Below are positions 61,740 to 64,000 of a stretch of 64,000 nucleotides of DNA, piece by piece. A program made the position numbers and the translations under genes. The notes under the pieces are model-generated. The model was not told the DNA's origin. It worked only from the letters and a program-made list of their open reading frames with translations, and did not search any database. Position 1 is the stretch's first letter. Each line of letters begins with the position of its first letter. This DNA is from Xenopus tropicalis. Its lineage: Eukaryota > Chordata > Amphibia > Anura > Pipidae. The stretch lies in contig NC_030677.2 in assembly GCF_000004195.4 (NCBI RefSeq), positions 42,161,142-42,225,141 of the forward strand, given 5' to 3'.

Positions 61740-63420
61740 CTCCTAACCAGGGCCAGTCTCCCTGGGAGCCAAAGGACAGAAAACAGGGCAAGTTGGCAAG
61801 CAAACCAAGGCTAAAACCGGGGTCAAATGAGCCACAAACCAGGACCAAAGGCCAAAACTGGTCAAACGCCAAGCAAGCCAAAGGCCAGAACTAGAGCCAA
61901 CGGCCAAGCAAGCCAAAGGCCAGAAACAGAGCCAACAGCCAAGCAAGCCAAAGGCCAAAACCAATGGGCAAGCAAGCCAAAAAGTCAAAACTGGAGCCAA
62001 TGGCCAAAACCTGAGCCAATGGCCAGGCAAGCTAAAGGCCAAACAAGCCAAAGGTCAAAACCTGAGCCAAAAGGCCAAGCAAGCCAAAGGCCAGAGCCAA
62101 GCAAGCCAAAGGCCAGAGCCAAGCGGCCAAGCAAGCCAAAGGCCAGAACCAGAGCCAAGTGGCCAAGCAAGCCAAAGGCCAGAACCAGAGCCAAGCAAGC
62201 CAAAGGCCAGAATCAGAGCCAATGGCCAAGCAAGCCAAAGACCAGAACCGGGCCAACGGTCACACCAGCCAAAGGCCAAAACCAATGGGTAAGTGTGCCA
62301 AAAGGTCAAAACCGGAGCCAATGGCCAAAACCAGAGCCAATGGCCAAAACCAGAGCCAATGGCCAAAACCAGAGCCAATGGCCAAAACCAGAGCCAATGG
62401 CCAAAACCAGAGCCAATGGCCAAAACCAGAGCCAATGGCCAAAACCAGAGCCAATGGCCAAAACCAGAGCCAATGGCCAAAACCAGAGCCAATGGCCAAA
62501 ACCAGAGCCAATGGCCAAGCAAACTAAGGCCCAAAACAGAGCCAAAAGGCTGAAACCAGAGCCAAAGGTCTGAACCAATGGACAAGCAAGTCAAAGACTA
62601 AACTAATGTCCAAGCGAGCCAAAGGTCAAAACTGGAACCAATGGGCAAGCAAGCCAAAGGCCAAAATCAGATCCCACTGCCGAGCAAGCCAAAGGACAGA
62701 ACTGGGAAAAACGGCCAAGCAAACCAGAAGACAGAACCAGCAGCCAAGTGAGCTAAAAGCCAGAATGGAAGCAGCCGCCAAGTGAGTCAAGGCCAGAACC
62801 AGGGCCAGCGACCAAGCAAAGAAAACTGCCAAACCAAGGACCAGTGGCCACTCAAGCCAACAAGGACCAGCAAGCAAGCCAGAGTCCAAAACAAGGACCA
62901 GCAGGCAAGCCTATAGCAAAAATTCTGCTGCCAGGGGCGAGAGGCAGTAGCAAAGCAAGCCAAAGGCCATAACCCAGAACCACAGCCAAGGGCAACAAAA
63001 GCCATAAACAGACCCAACAGCCAAGCAAGCCAAAGACCATAATCAGGGCCAACAGACACACAAGGCAAAGTCCATGAAAAGGACCAGCAGCCAAGCAATT
63101 CAGGGCTATAGCAGAAAGTCTGATGCCAGGGGTCAGAGACAGTAGACAGATGAGCCGGAGGCCATAAGCAGGAACTGCAGCCAAGTGAGGCAAAGGCCAT
63201 AGACAGAACCAACGGCCAAGCAAACCAAAAACAATAATCACGGCCAGGGTCAACAGGCACACAAGGCAAAGCCCAAAACAAGGAACATCAGTCATGCAAG
63301 CCAGAGACATAGCAAAAAACTGGCTAACAGGGACCAAGAACAGCGGTCATGCTGACCAAAGGCCATAACCAGGACAACGACCAACAGGCACGTAAGCAAA
63401 GGTCATAGCACAAGCCGGCA
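61740..63420. repeat. Degenerate tandem array based on 'caagcaagccaaaggcc'
   Basis: Dozens of imperfect copies of AAGCAAGCCAAAGGCC. From about 62870 a larger period of about 195-200 bp is visible: 'ccaggggcgagaggcagta' at 62931, 'ccaggggtcagagacagta' at 63126, and a weaker third near 63327. Long open frames on both strands come from the array. Confidence 0.85.
62315..62520. repeat. Homogeneous 19-bp sub-array, about 11 copies
   Basis: GAGCCAATGGCCAAAACCA repeats every 19 bp with almost no variation inside the degenerate array. Confidence 0.97.
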
Positions 63421-63489
63421 GTCATGCAAAATGACAGTCACAGAGCAATCAAACATTTACTAATGTTGGCTCCTATCATGCTAGCAGGC

Positions 63490-64000
63490 AGAAATATACC
63501 TGTAAACACACCAGAAAGAAAAAGGAGTTGTTGAACTACAACTCTGTTCATACCTGGTAGGAAAAAACTGCCTTTTAAGCCAAAGACCCAACCAGGAAGC
63601 CCCTGATGAAATAAGAGCTGCTATACCTGCTGTGTCTGCACAGTAGATTTGACTCACAAGGAATTCTACATATATGAAATAGCAATAACAAGGAGCCCAA
63701 GAAGCATACAAGCACCTAACAAGATAACACTGGCTTGTAGGTAAAGGCAAACTCCAGTCAGAACCCTGGAGAAAGACTGGTTAAAAGGTGCAGACTCCCT
63801 GTGAGAAAAGGAGATACCATACTGCTACAGCAGTGCAACTCCCAGCCAGTCTGGGCACACCTGGTGTAATAATGATCTCCCATACCTGCAGAGTCCGCAT
63901 GGTAGACTCACAAAGAAAAGCTAACAATATGAAACAGCAATAGCAAGGAGGCTTAGAAGCACACAAACACCTTACAGGATAAAATTGGCTTGTAGGCAAA
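63490..64000. repeat. Two diverged tandem copies, 255-bp period, cut by window end
   Basis: 'ggcttgtaggtaaa' at 63732 and 'ggcttgtaggcaaa' at 63987 end two units that also share 'gaaatagcaataacaaggag'/'gaaacagcaatagcaaggag'. The array probably continues past 64000. Confidence 0.8.

Noticed and set aside
61827..62594. Open frames of 248 (plus) and 179 (minus) codons
   Set aside because: Both come from the degenerate and 19-bp arrays; no recognisable domain and overlapping frames on both strands.
44368..64000. Search for the next gene expected from human synteny (ZDHHC2)
   Set aside because: No DHHC cysteine-rich motif or matching transmembrane exon was found on either strand, so the gene must lie beyond the window if synteny holds.

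Overview
The window looks like nuclear DNA of a clawed frog (Xenopus; the species cannot be fixed from sequence alone). Two things support this. Ten spliced plus-strand exons encode the C-terminal part of a vertebrate MICU3 protein, and the rest is dense in short inverted-repeat elements typical of Xenopus: TTAA-flanked T2/Kolobok-type MITEs, TAA-flanked Harbinger-like MITEs, and the abundant element whose ends read about ACAGGTATGGGA. No prokaryotic or viral gene was seen.

Layout. Positions 1-7393 are the 3' part of an upstream MICU3 intron; the first exons (mitochondrial targeting region and N-terminus) lie outside the window. Positions 7394-43944 hold ten coding exons of 48, 83, 72, 39, 96, 101, 172, 109, 158 and 69 nt. 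They join without a frame break into 315 residues plus a TAA stop and carry both canonical EF-hand loops. The introns (91 bp to 7.2 kb) are full of repeats. A good splice donor starts on the base after the stop, and a GC-richer block behind an acceptor at 45183/45184 may be a 3'-UTR exon. From about 45.4 kb to 64 kb I find no protein-coding gene. That part holds a 19-bp minisatellite (47.7-48.3 kb), a long palindromic element (48.8-49.25 kb), a 2.2-kb element with a 9-bp target duplication and a large internal minisatellite (54.34-56.56 kb), a GC-rich repeat with NRF1-like motifs (58.9-59.2 kb), and a satellite-like block (60.1-64 kb) that runs off the window end.

The only gene that can be called is micu3, a Ca2+-sensing regulator of the mitochondrial calcium uniporter. 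In human the neighbours are FGF20 and ZDHHC2 (from general knowledge); neither is visible here. The most interesting signal is the repeat architecture. Three different inverted-repeat elements each carry an expanded internal minisatellite. Two of them, with unrelated ends, share what appears to be one internal module (CRE-bearing hairpin, then GAGGAAGC, then a related tandem repeat). Several elements are nested, and one insertion has an unoccupied relative of its target inside the same window.
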